Positions 7,207 through 15,465 of a stretch of 64,000 bases of DNA are shown here, one piece after another; within the stretch, counting starts at the first letter, position 1, and every line of letters begins with the position of its first letter. The DNA comes from Vibrio neptunius (GTDB taxonomy: Bacteria; Pseudomonadota; Gammaproteobacteria; Enterobacterales; Vibrionaceae): positions 992,001 through 1,056,000 of the forward strand of contig CP079860.1 in assembly GCA_019339365.1 (NCBI GenBank), written 5' to 3'. The position numbers were made by a program, and so were the translations under genes. A model generated the notes under the pieces. That model searched no databases and was not told the DNA's origin. It saw only the letters and a program-made list of their open reading frames with translations.

Positions 7207-7404
7207 ATGCCAATTAATGCCATTCAACAAAAAGCACGTGAAATCAAACGTCGTATCGATAGTGAAATTACCGAAAAGTTTCTTGAAGTTGTGGCCGTGC
7301 CCACGGAAGCTGCTGCGTTAAGGGCCGACACCGAGCTGCGTACAAAAGCCGGGCTTAACACCAATAATATCTATTACCACTATTTAAAAGGGGGGCTGCA
7401 TTAA
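7207..7404 (+). CDS. N-terminal piece of frameshifted nucleotidyltransferase-like protein
   Basis: A 65-residue reading frame starting at ATG 7207 behind AGGAA and ending just after a run of six G (7390-7395). One extra G, or a -1 slip on the GGG-GGG codons, would join it to the long ORF that follows and create LKGGAALTKLDTGG-HPTSDWDFQV. That reads like the GG...DxD motif of MNT-fold nucleotidyltransferases (for example AbiEii-type: KGG-T/A-L then S-D-x-D). It is therefore the start of one protein of about 620 residues, not a gene of its own. Assembly error, true pseudogene and programmed slippage all fit. Confidence 0.6.
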   Translation: MPINAIQQKAREIKRRIDSEITEKFLEVVAVPTEAAALRADTELRTKAGLNTNNIYYHYLKGGLH

Positions 7405-7409
7405 CCAAA

Positions 7410-9077
7410 TTGGACACAGGTGGGCACCCCACCAGTGATTGGGATTTTCAGGTGATGCCGGACTTGGCCACCTATACCAAGTGGGCAACAGCTGCTAATC
7501 CAAACGCGGAGCTGGATACCGTCCACAATGCCATGGTCGAAGTCCTTGAGGATGCCGCGCGAGCTCTAACCGCGGGTGTCGCGCCAAATACTGTCACTGC
7601 CGCGATGAACACCACAATGAACAACTGGTTGAACGGTGAATTATTGGAGATCATTGAAAATGTCATCCGAGAGGAGACGGGGCTTGTTGGGCCAATAACG
7701 GTGGCTTATCGAGATAACCAAAGTCGATGCTATCAGGTCGGCCGAGACATGCGTTACTTACCTGAATGGGATATGCGCAACCATCGTTTGTTCAACAACA
7801 ACAGCCAGAGAATTGAATTTGGTGTGGGTGATACGGTTTCCCACGCAATGACCAATAACATCAGCGGGTATGGCTTTCAGCCGCAGTGCACGCCCACCAT
7901 TTATGTCAACCATACCATCCCCGGCTTTTTGCTCTACCGTTTGGCCATTGTCTATGACTTCAGGATCACCCATGGCGGCAATAACGAGGATATCCGATTT
8001 AAATCTGAAGTCGTTGATTTATCGACACCACGCATGGGTAACCCTGAATCCTATATTTCAGCTAAGGATGAAGTGACGGTTTTACACGATGACCAAAACG
8101 GCGATTTTAAGATCCCGGGTTGGCGTTATATGTTGTTTGAAAACCTGCTGCTGATTGGCGAAATTGAACTAGGGGTGAGTGGTAGCCCACATAAAGAAGC
8201 AAAGAGAAAAAAGCGGGCTTCAGCCGCCTTGTTCGCCATTGCCGGTTTGAACAACAACCGAGCCAATCTTAAAGCCCTCGGCAACTCGGCAACCATTCAA
8301 GAAATTCCCAACCAGCAAAACGGAACACTCCGAAGAGGTATCGTCCCTCAGATAAAATATGATCTGCTGGGTAAAGTGAACCACTTTGCCGCTTCCGTTA
8401 ATGAACAAGGACCGACAGATGACGTCATTGGCTACATTAACAAAGCCGTCGAGGGCAATTACGATTTAGCGATCACTGGGTCGGGATTGCAACTGACATC
8501 CGCCTGTAATGAAGAGAACGTCAACAAGTTGATGAAGAATCTGCCCAACTTGAAAGCCTGTATTCTGAATCCTTTGACTTTCTCTCAAGTCAATACGGCA
8601 TTATCCATACTGCTCAAGCCAAAATCGCAAAAGGTCAATCCAAACGATAAATTCAAAGTGATTAACGATGCACTTCTGAGTGCTTGGCTGCAACTCGACA
8701 GCAAAGCGTATTTTAAAGATATGGACTTCCCGCTGGGGATGGTCAAACTGACCGTCAATACCAATGCCTATAACGACATTAAAGGTCGAGCGGTTGACCT
8801 GAAAAGTAAAAAGTTTGGCACCACTCATATCCACAATGTCCGCGTGATTGAGACATTGAATTCGAAAGAAATTCTGGTGAGTTTCAATAGCCAGATACAA
8901 CAAGGCATGAATCAGCGCGTACTGAATCAAAACAACCGTGCCCATACGACCTATATCTGTTTTACACTGGATGCCAACCTAGATAACAATAATCCTTCGA
9001 ACGATTATTACGAAGCCGTGGGGATCGCAATAATGGTCCATGGACCGGACTGGATTCATGTGTGCCATACAAACTGA
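7410..9077 (+). CDS. large protein with nucleotidyltransferase-like DxD motif (frameshifted)
   Basis: A 555-residue frame that as an isolated ORF begins at TTG 7410 without a ribosome site. Read with the upstream piece it begins at 7207. SDWDFQV supplies the DxD metal pair of a nucleotidyltransferase fold. The remaining 500 residues match nothing I recognise and show no signal peptide or membrane helix. The 3' end may also be shifted: after removal of one TG from GTGTG at 9062-9066 the frame continues to TAA 9180 with a plausible tail (about KSDNCEDLLAIYLQT). It is flanked by the R-body array and unrecognised genes, so a toxin or modifying enzyme linked to R-bodies is a speculative option. 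Confidence 0.6.
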   Translation: MDTGGHPTSDWDFQVMPDLATYTKWATAANPNAELDTVHNAMVEVLEDAARALTAGVAPNTVTAAMNTTMNNWLNGELLEIIENVIREETGLVGPITVAYRDNQSRCYQVGRDMRYLPEWDMRNHRLFNNNSQRIEFGVGDTVSHAMTNNISGYGFQPQCTPTIYVNHTIPGFLLYRLAIVYDFRITHGGNNEDIRFKSEVVDLSTPRMGNPESYISAKDEVTVLHDDQNGDFKIPGWRYMLFENLLLIGEIELGVSGSPHKEAKRKKRASAALFAIAGLNNNRANLKALGNSATIQEIPNQQNGTLRRGIVPQIKYDLLGKVNHFAASVNEQGPTDDVIGYINKAVEGNYDLAITGSGLQLTSACNEENVNKLMKNLPNLKACILNPLTFSQVNTALSILLKPKSQKVNPNDKFKVINDALLSAWLQLDSKAYFKDMDFPLGMVKLTVNTNAYNDIKGRAVDLKSKKFGTTHIHNVRVIETLNSKEILVSFNSQIQQGMNQRVLNQNNRAHTTYICFTLDANLDNNNPSNDYYEAVGIAIMVHGPDWIHVCHTN

Positions 9078-9204
9078 AGTCTGACAACTGTGAAGATTTA
9101 TTGGCTATCTATTTGCAAACGATCATGCTGGTTCAAGTGCGCTATCCACTGATGGAGCTCTATCGTCAATTGAAAGATTAAATGTTATCGATGCCAGAAA
9201 ACAA

Positions 9205-9231
9205 AAATCCGCCATTAACAGCGGATTTTTT
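9205..9231 (+). terminator. intrinsic terminator
   Basis: AAATCCGC (9205-9212) pairs with GCGGATTT (9221-9228) followed by T. It closes the transcript of the nucleotidyltransferase-like gene, 25 bases after the proposed true stop at 9180. Confidence 0.75.
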
Positions 9232-9295
9232 ATTGGGACGAAAGCTCCGGTTGAGCAAGTCCGCGACGCAACGGGTGGCCTACTTCAGAATGCGG

Positions 9296-9877
9296 CTAGC
9301 AGAAAACGTGGCTCCCCCTCTTTTTCATATGGCTGAGCCGCGCGATCTGGGTACTGCCCGTTAAGCTAGTATCAAGGACATACGCACACTGAGTGTTGTT
9401 GTCGAGTGGCTCGAAGTGCTTGATGTCTTGGCCACTGAAGCTTCCCCATAACCCGACCAGTAGTATCACTTCATCTTGAGGTAAGGATTGACGTAAGGCG
9501 GTGACACGTTGGGCATCGTCGTAGAGTTTGTTGCGATCTTTCTTTGACGCCAACTCGTCCTGATGAAGCACATGAAACTCGAACCAAAGGTTTTTACCCG
9601 GTGTCGCGATACGCAGATCCGCTTTGGACGCGTAGCGCTTGTCGCAAGGCTCGACGGCAGACGATTTGCTGACAAACTTGAGGTACTCGTCACCGTGTTG
9701 ATAGGGAGAGGCGAAATGGATGTCTTCGATATTCGAAGACTGAGCCAGTGACAGGCTGAGATCAAGAGTGAGCCAGGAATGAACAAAAGGTTTGGCCTGA
9801 GGCATGGCGATGACCTGATTCGCTTTGCTGAAATCGTGCTGACTGGCGAGATGGCTGAGTAGGGATTGCTGAATCAT
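9296..9877 (-). CDS. hypothetical protein
   Basis: A 193-residue soluble protein. ATG 9877 follows GGAG. The frame extends to 9949 but without a site. The second half (residues about 90-150) alternates beta and charged helix with LWFEFHVLHQDELASKKDRNKLYDD, followed by a hydrophobic strand and Trp-Gly. That resembles the core of restriction-like nuclease folds (E...D...ExK patterns), but this is only an impression. It is the last gene of the minus-strand run 9296-12427. Confidence 0.6.
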   Translation of the reverse strand: MIQQSLLSHLASQHDFSKANQVIAMPQAKPFVHSWLTLDLSLSLAQSSNIEDIHFASPYQHGDEYLKFVSKSSAVEPCDKRYASKADLRIATPGKNLWFEFHVLHQDELASKKDRNKLYDDAQRVTALRQSLPQDEVILLVGLWGSFSGQDIKHFEPLDNNTQCAYVLDTSLTGSTQIARLSHMKKRGSHVFC

Positions 9878-9979
9878 AAGGTTTCTCCGAAAGAGCGATG
9901 CGTTCAGAGTATCAATCGAAGTGGGTAAAAACTCGGGATAAGCCAGCATAGAGTAAGTGATGCTGGCGTTAGGTTGGGA

Positions 9980-10831
9980 TTATGCGTTCTCTAGCCAGCG
10001 CTGTGCATCATCCAATTCATGGAGATAGACTCTGCTTTGGATGGCATGGTTAGCAAGGTTGTAGTCGTTCAAGAGTTCTGGACGAAAGGCGGTGCCGAGA
10101 GACAGGCATTGAATTTGCTGAGAGGGAGAAAAATAACTGAGTTGCTCAGACAAAATATCTGAAAGCTCAGGCTCTTCAATTCCCCCTTCAATGCATGACC
10201 ACAAGGCTTTGACCACCGGATACATAGGCTTGCTTTTCTGTCTGGTGTCAGTGCTGTTGGCATAGTCTGCCTGCCATTGGAAAGTCGTACCAAACAGGAA
10301 GCAGCGAACCGTGTGCATCAGCAGCCAGAAGTGATGTTGAACCTTGGCATCTTGTGTCGTCGCCGACGTCAAATATTGATGCAGCGCGGCGACAAATTTG
10401 CTGGTAGCCAAGCTGTCGGCGTTGGTCATGGCCAGTAAGATGGCACGATTGATCTTGCCCGCGTATTTCTCTTCAGCTGTAGGCTGCTTGGGTGGTCGAT
10501 TGACCTCTCGGGTTTGATAAGAGTAGTGGTAGCGGCCGGAAATCCCCTGCTGTCCGAGTCTGGAACCTCGCTCATTCAGTGCACCACCTTTGAGCCAATC
10601 TACATGGCTAAGAGGGTTAATCGGGCGTATCGACATCGGTTTACCAGCTTGTGAGTGTGGTGACCATTGAGGTAGATCGGATGAGCTGTCACAAGTTGGC
10701 GGTTCCTCTTGCACTGGGGAGGAAAGAGCCAGATAAGCCAGTTGGTACGCCAGCCGCTGGGCGAGGCCGGGTTCTGCTCCGGCCATTAATGCGGCGCTAA
10801 AGGCCGCATAATACATTTGGTCTGATCGCAT
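9980..10831 (-). CDS. hypothetical protein
   Basis: A 283-residue protein behind GGGAGGA. The first 35 residues are alanine/leucine-rich and helical (MYYAAFSAALMAGAEP). A polar, proline-rich linker follows, then a helical domain from about residue 120 to the end. No family or catalytic motif is recognised. It starts 21 bases after the receiver-like gene at 10853, so the two are co-transcribed. Confidence 0.65.
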   Translation of the reverse strand: MRSDQMYYAAFSAALMAGAEPGLAQRLAYQLAYLALSSPVQEEPPTCDSSSDLPQWSPHSQAGKPMSIRPINPLSHVDWLKGGALNERGSRLGQQGISGRYHYSYQTREVNRPPKQPTAEEKYAGKINRAILLAMTNADSLATSKFVAALHQYLTSATTQDAKVQHHFWLLMHTVRCFLFGTTFQWQADYANSTDTRQKSKPMYPVVKALWSCIEGGIEEPELSDILSEQLSYFSPSQQIQCLSLGTAFRPELLNDYNLANHAIQSRVYLHELDDAQRWLENA

Positions 10832-10852
10832 TAAGAGTCCTCCCGGTTGGGA

Positions 10853-11560
10853 TTATTCAGTGGGTGCGCTGAGGGCTTTAACGTCACTGTTAAACTGCGG
10901 CAGCGTTTCGACAAAGCGGTTGATGACCTGTTCTGCGACCGACTCTTTGACCGAAGGCTCACTGATGTAAGTATCCACTTCGGAGCGAATATGTCCGCCG
11001 TTTAACGCATCGCGATCCCTCTGATTGACGATGGCATTCACTGCCTGAGCAAAAGCGAACCCATCCGTTTTACTATAAATGCGATGCTGACTGCCTGTGT
11101 TGCCAGACTCTGGGTAGCGAGGGGCAGCATAAGACACCATGTAAGGCTGAGTGTTTGGGTCGTTACCGATCAACTCTTCACACGAGAAAAGGACGAAATC
11201 GGTCGAACGGTAGTGGTCCATCACCTGATTGCAAATGGGCAGGTCGGCTTCGATGGCTAAGTTGTAGTCGCAGAAGAAGACATCGACACCTGGGATCAGG
11301 CTAGAGATCATAGTATCAAACGCGTTTTGCACACCTTCAGGCAGTTCATCTTGCTCTGGAACCTGAGTATAGTTCTGTGATTTCACCGAATAGGAGCTTC
11401 GCCAGCGGGCGAGGAGTTGTTTCCCTTTATGCCCGTCTCGATACTTGTAAGCGACCTTATAGCCGCTATCAAAATAATCTTCAACGTCTGGCTGGTCAGT
11501 CAGGAAGGCGAAGGTACGTCCGTCAGAAGCTTCGCAAAGGCGAAATAGTAGTTGTCTCAT
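10853..11560 (-). CDS. receiver-like (CheY fold) hypothetical protein
   Basis: A 235-residue protein behind AGGAG. Residues about 88-175 look like a receiver core: a hydrophobic strand GVDVFFCDYNL with an aspartate at 98 in the phospho-acceptor place, a later strand ending in DFVLFSC (the Ser/Thr position), and a RIYSKTDGF segment where the conserved lysine falls. The N-terminal 85 residues are atypical and there is no HTH output domain. No histidine kinase is adjacent. Phosphorylation is uncertain. Confidence 0.5.
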   Translation of the reverse strand: MRQLLFRLCEASDGRTFAFLTDQPDVEDYFDSGYKVAYKYRDGHKGKQLLARWRSSYSVKSQNYTQVPEQDELPEGVQNAFDTMISSLIPGVDVFFCDYNLAIEADLPICNQVMDHYRSTDFVLFSCEELIGNDPNTQPYMVSYAAPRYPESGNTGSQHRIYSKTDGFAFAQAVNAIVNQRDRDALNGGHIRSEVDTYISEPSVKESVAEQVINRFVETLPQFNSDVKALSAPTE

Positions 11561-11644
11561 TGGTTTCTCCTGTTGAGTAGTTACCTCCGCAGAATAGGTT
11601 TTTCAGGCCTTGCATACTTGGTGCAATAGTTCACTCTTTTGGGG

Positions 11645-12427
11645 TTATTGATGATCCGTTGCACGCATGCAGGAGCGCACGCCCGTCAGCCAGCGAAGAT
11701 GGGGTCGAGATTGATTGTCAGGCTTTGAAAGGCCGGAGAACTCTACTGTTTTTCTGTTTTTCTCCACCTCTTGATCGTCGAGGTGGTCTTGTGCTGGTAT
11801 TGCGGTTTTTTGTTTATGAACGGCTGGTTCACTGGCGACAAACTCGAAGCGATAGGGGGAACCTGAATGGCCTGAATAGCTCGAAGGTTGACACCAGTTG
11901 ATCTCATTGACGTTCGCTGTGGCTTTTGCTTCGCCAGCGGCTGGTGGCGCCGTGCTTGGTTCGAGCCTGCTACGCTCACTACCAGATTTTGGGCGCGCGG
12001 GCTCGGATGGCTTTTTTCGATCATCGACCGGTGCCCCTGCATCGCCGGAATCGTTAGCAGCTTCAGGTTGTTCGTCGGTGCTGTTGCTAAACACACCTTT
12101 AGGCATGCTGGTCAGGCAACGTGCCAGATCTTGCACATAGCTTTGATAAGGGTTAAAGCCAGCATCAAATTCCGCCAGTTTACTTTCAGTGTTTGTCTTG
12201 CTTGTCACTTCTGCCGCCTCTTGCATGAGTGGTTCTATTGCTGAAGATGAATCTTGGTGAGCCAGGGAAACGGGTGGCGTTTCGTCCGCTTCTTCAGGTG
12301 ATGAAACAGCAGTGTCTTCTTGCGCAGTGGCCTCTGGCGAGAGAATCTTGTTCGCTTTACGATAGCGGGATTTAAGTCGGTAGCCACGAGGAACCCATAC
12401 GACTCGGCGGCGTCGATATTTGCCCAT
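11645..12427 (-). CDS. hypothetical low-complexity protein with basic N-terminus
   Basis: A 260-residue protein from ATG 12427 behind AGGGGG. The first 30 residues are strongly basic (YRRRRVVWVPRGYRLKSRYR) and could bind nucleic acid or acidic polymer. The rest is Ser/Pro/Glu-rich and probably disordered, with a small folded block near residues 175-200 (INWCQPSSYSGHSG). No family is recognised. It precedes the receiver-like gene by 84 bases in the same run. Confidence 0.6.
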   Translation of the reverse strand: MGKYRRRRVVWVPRGYRLKSRYRKANKILSPEATAQEDTAVSSPEEADETPPVSLAHQDSSSAIEPLMQEAAEVTSKTNTESKLAEFDAGFNPYQSYVQDLARCLTSMPKGVFSNSTDEQPEAANDSGDAGAPVDDRKKPSEPARPKSGSERSRLEPSTAPPAAGEAKATANVNEINWCQPSSYSGHSGSPYRFEFVASEPAVHKQKTAIPAQDHLDDQEVEKNRKTVEFSGLSKPDNQSRPHLRWLTGVRSCMRATDHQ

Positions 12428-12475
12428 GCTTCCCCCTTATGATCAAGATTGGCGGGAGGTTCCCGCCAGAAACAG

Positions 12476-12775
12476 TTACACCAGTGTCTCCACCAGTGTG
12501 CTAAAAGTTTTATTGATGATTTTCTGCACTTCGGATTTTGCGCTGATTTGCCACGTCAGCATTTCGGCCTCAGCGATTTGCTTTTCACGCAACATTTCTA
12601 GCTCAAATTCTTCGTTGGTTAAATCACCATTATTTCTCGCGTCTATCAGCTCTTGTAAGGTGGTTTTTTGCTTATCCAGCGTCACGGTCAGTGCACTGGT
12701 CATCAGGTTCTTTAGCGGTGAATCTTCAATTTGGTTAGTCACTTGTTCAATCAGGTTATCTAGGCTTGGTGTCAT
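12476..12775 (-). CDS. small helical hypothetical protein
   Basis: A 99-residue acidic protein behind AAGGAG that is predicted to be almost all helix, with an NNGDLTNEEFELE turn resembling the short-linker pattern of SHOCT-like helices. It has no signal peptide. It lies 20 bases after the lipoprotein gene, suggesting one transcript. Confidence 0.6.
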   Translation of the reverse strand: MTPSLDNLIEQVTNQIEDSPLKNLMTSALTVTLDKQKTTLQELIDARNNGDLTNEEFELEMLREKQIAEAEMLTWQISAKSEVQKIINKTFSTLVETLV

Positions 12776-12795
12776 TTTTCTACTCCTTGTATCAA

Positions 12796-13218
12796 TTACT
12801 GTTTGGCAAGCTCACCACGAATTAATGCGTCGATAAGCCGTTCGTATTGGTCTATTCGACGTTTGATAAGAAAATCGGACAAGGTTTGCTTCTCCTTGTG
12901 GGCTTTCATGTCCTGCTGCCAAAACTGAACCAGTGTTTGAGCTTGCTTAATGGTCTCTTGATTTTGCTCACGCCTTTGTTGCCTGCGCTCTAATCCACGA
13001 ACGTTCACGTCGATGTTGAGGTATTGTTCACTGAACTCACGGTAGCGACGTTCGCTTTCAGGTAGTGCTTGCAGGCTCAGGTAGAGGTAGTCGATATCAC
13101 GTTCGATACTTTGTGCCTGCTGAACGGTCTGAGGGTCGTAGGGAGCCACCAAGCGCAAAGTACAGCCACTCAGTAATATCAAACAGGCGGCGATCCAGCC
13201 GAGGTAATGGGTTTTCAT
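12796..13218 (-). CDS. small lipoprotein with coiled coil
   Basis: A 140-residue protein with a classical lipoprotein signal: MKTHY, a hydrophobic stretch and the lipobox LLSGC (Cys at about 19). The mature part is a long, highly charged helix with heptad features (RGLERRQQRREQNQ). It is probably an outer-membrane-anchored periplasmic coiled coil. The start follows AAGGA. It heads the minus run 12796-9296. Confidence 0.75.
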   Translation of the reverse strand: MKTHYLGWIAACLILLSGCTLRLVAPYDPQTVQQAQSIERDIDYLYLSLQALPESERRYREFSEQYLNIDVNVRGLERRQQRREQNQETIKQAQTLVQFWQQDMKAHKEKQTLSDFLIKRRIDQYERLIDALIRGELAKQ

Positions 13219-13382
13219 TGTGTGTCCTTAGTTTTCGGTGTTAGTTTTCGGGTTTCACGCCATGATGACTTGAAAGCAGGGTGATTAGCTCAGGCTAAAT
13301 GGCTGAATAATTGGGTTATTTGACCGTGATTCTTTATTGCTGAGTGATAAGTTAAAAGCAGGGCAAATCAGCAGGAAACCTT

Positions 13383-13694
13383 ATGTCAGATTTAATCAGT
13401 ACCCTTAAATTGATCAAAAAAGCCTACAAGCCGAAATTGCAAAAGCTCAAGATGACGCCAGAGCAAGTGAAGCAGAAGGTCAAAGTACATAACAAAGTCA
13501 CGGCCGTACTGCAGGGAGTGGATAAATTGGAGTCTTTGCAGAAAGAGTCTCTCGAATTGGTCGCCAAATTGGTTAAAACTTTTGTTGAGCAGGCTCCGAT
13601 GATGGCTAATCAGGCGCTCGCCCCGTTGAAGAAGCATCAGGAGGAGAATCAGACTGACGACGAACCCCATCAATCAGACGATCAAGCAAAGTAA
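13383..13694 (+). CDS. small basic helical protein, overlaps convergent gene
   Basis: A 103-residue protein behind AGGAA. The first 45 residues are lysine-rich and helical, the middle is amphipathic (LELVAKLVKTFVEQ) and the end is acidic and disordered. It overlaps the convergent membrane protein gene by 89 bases (13606-13694), and the overlapping part encodes its disordered tail. The family is not recognised. It is the only plus-strand gene in the 9-21 kb stretch. Confidence 0.55.
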   Translation: MSDLISTLKLIKKAYKPKLQKLKMTPEQVKQKVKVHNKVTAVLQGVDKLESLQKESLELVAKLVKTFVEQAPMMANQALAPLKKHQEENQTDDEPHQSDDQAK

Positions 13695-14568
13695 ACAACA
13701 CCTCAATGCTGTAACCGGCGATAAAGGCCAGTGCCATTGGCGACAGTGCCATGTCGCCCATTTCCGGTTTGAGTAACCAGCCGGTTATCATTCCCGCTAA
13801 ACAGCCGAGGGTGAGGCGCAGTCGATACCCCACTTCTCTGCTGGCAGTGTAGGTCAGTGTTCTCACTTGTTGCAGCAGGCTACGCAGAACAAAAATAAAC
13901 GCCCCCAGCAGGCCATACATCAGTGGCAGAATGTAGTTTTGTAGCATTTGCAATACTGACTGAGCGGCAATCAGGTTAGCCGAATATTCAACAGGGGAAT
14001 CTTCATTTTCGGTGCGCGTGGCATCGAGAGGGATGTTGCGGCCACCTAACCAGATGTGATTCCAGTTCCTCAGTAACTGATAGTTTGCTTCCATATCGGG
14101 CGGCATGGGCGAATTGAACGTGTCCGTTGAGCCGACTGAAGTAAGCAGGTTTTGCGTTAGAGCGTAGCCAAACAAGTAGTACATCTGCACGATCAGTAGG
14201 AAAATCAGGGTCAAGACGGTGTAGCGTCGATACCAAGTGATCACTCGTGAGGCGCCTGGCCGTTCGAGCTTACCCGCTTTAGTCTCAGGCACCACGGCTT
14301 TGATGCTCTCGACTGTGACAGGGTAAACCTGCTTGGCTAAGCGGTCGTAGCATTGCAGCAGCAAGGTTTCATCTTCTACGCTCCAGTGACGAGTATCAAT
14401 GCGGTACTTGGCGCGATAGATGCCTTCGGCAATAGTGGGATCAATGGTGAGATCACCATGGCGAGCAACGTATTGCAGTAACTGGATACCTTCACGGATC
14501 AGTTGTTGTAAATCAGACTCTGGGCTCGATTCCGGAGTCCGTGATTTTACTAGTGAGTCACTCGCCAA
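13606..14568 (-). CDS. inner-membrane protein, unknown
   Basis: A 320-residue protein from TTG 14568 (GAGGAG seven bases upstream; no ATG nearby). A cytoplasmic N-terminal helical part (1-110) is followed by a membrane helix at about 114-135, a periplasmic loop of about 80 residues, then helices near 212-232, 250-265 and 275-293. The C-terminal tail is polar. It overlaps the convergent 13383 gene. Spacing to the upstream lamin-tail gene is 16 bases, so the two form one operon. No family is recognised. Confidence 0.65.
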   Translation of the reverse strand: MASDSLVKSRTPESSPESDLQQLIREGIQLLQYVARHGDLTIDPTIAEGIYRAKYRIDTRHWSVEDETLLLQCYDRLAKQVYPVTVESIKAVVPETKAGKLERPGASRVITWYRRYTVLTLIFLLIVQMYYLFGYALTQNLLTSVGSTDTFNSPMPPDMEANYQLLRNWNHIWLGGRNIPLDATRTENEDSPVEYSANLIAAQSVLQMLQNYILPLMYGLLGAFIFVLRSLLQQVRTLTYTASREVGYRLRLTLGCLAGMITGWLLKPEMGDMALSPMALAFIAGYSIEVLFTLLDRLIDGVRRQSDSPPDASSTGRAPD

Positions 14569-14584
14569 CGGCTATCTCCTCTGA

Positions 14585-15361
14585 TTAATAGTGATAACTG
14601 GAGACTTCTCTGTCCTGATAATCAATCAGCTTGCAACCGCCACCGTCGTTATTCCAAAGCGCGGTCGGGCTATTAAAGCTGTATTCATTATCTTCAAGTG
14701 ACGCTTTATTGGTAAAAACGCGTAAGGAAGTCAGCGGTGCCAGTTGAGTGTTTTCAGGAAACACAAAGCAATGGTCATTGCGTAGCGCTTCTAAACGCCA
14801 GTTGCTCAGATCAAGGGTATGCTCGGATGTGTTGTGTATTTCAACGTACTCGTCCCCTTCGCTGCGAAACTCTTTGCCGTCATAATTAACGTGGCTGATG
14901 ATGGCATGAGGGTGAGCTTTATCGCCGTAGACGAAGCTGGAAACCGTCTGGCCATGCTGGTTAACCAAAGTCGCTAGGTCGCCTCGGTTGTTCCACACTG
15001 GCTGGTTAGAACTGAAGCTATGCTCTGATTGACCCGAGGTGTCAATTTTGATGTATTCGTATGGCGATAAATAGGTGTGTTCTGGGAAAATGTATTGCTG
15101 ATCCGGTGACCCTGCCTGAATGTGCCAGCCACTGATGTCGGCGGTCATATCACCTCGATTATGAATAGTGATGGACTCATCCAATGGAGAGCGGGTTCCT
15201 TTAAAATCCAGATAGGCAATGTCAATCTGATCGAGCATCTGCAATTGGTTGAGTTTTTGCCAGCATTCATCCATGGTTTGTTGTGAGTGCCTGTCTGGCA
15301 TGGACAGTTGATCGAGGACTTTAAGGACTTCCTGTTGAATGTATTGAGTATTGGCTGACAC
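14585..15361 (-). CDS. protein with two lamin-tail-like (LTD) domains
   Basis: A 258-residue protein from GTG 15361 behind AAGGAG. After a helical N-terminus (1-50) it carries two similar beta-sandwich repeats (about 58-150 and 155-258). Each has ITIHNRGD/VEIHNTSE then DISGW/DLSNW, FPE, L-P/L-S, and an ending WNNRGD/WNNDGG with a short tail. That is the lamin-tail domain pattern, usually found in secreted bacterial proteins. No signal peptide is visible here, so a cytoplasmic location is likely. It may bind DNA or polymer, but its function is unknown. Confidence 0.7.
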   Translation of the reverse strand: MSANTQYIQQEVLKVLDQLSMPDRHSQQTMDECWQKLNQLQMLDQIDIAYLDFKGTRSPLDESITIHNRGDMTADISGWHIQAGSPDQQYIFPEHTYLSPYEYIKIDTSGQSEHSFSSNQPVWNNRGDLATLVNQHGQTVSSFVYGDKAHPHAIISHVNYDGKEFRSEGDEYVEIHNTSEHTLDLSNWRLEALRNDHCFVFPENTQLAPLTSLRVFTNKASLEDNEYSFNSPTALWNNDGGGCKLIDYQDREVSSYHY

Positions 15362-15409
15362 GTGTCACTCCTTGTTGATTGAGGCATTTAACCTGTCCAA
15401 TGTAGCAAA

Positions 15410-15432
15410 ATCCCCGACAGATACTCGGGGGT
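15410..15432 (-). terminator. intrinsic terminator after the channel operon
   Basis: Read on the minus strand, CCCCGAG pairs with a C-rich partner around a short loop and is followed by ATTTTG. It separates the channel-permease operon (ending at 15466) from the lamin-tail gene. Confidence 0.7.
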
Positions 15433-15465
15433 TTCTAACCAGAATTGCTGCTAATCGACGTTGCG

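Noticed and set aside
7207..9077. Call as type IV toxin-antitoxin AbiEii
   Set aside because: Only the GG...DxD motif is shared; the protein is about twice the usual length and no AbiEi-like antitoxin precedes it.
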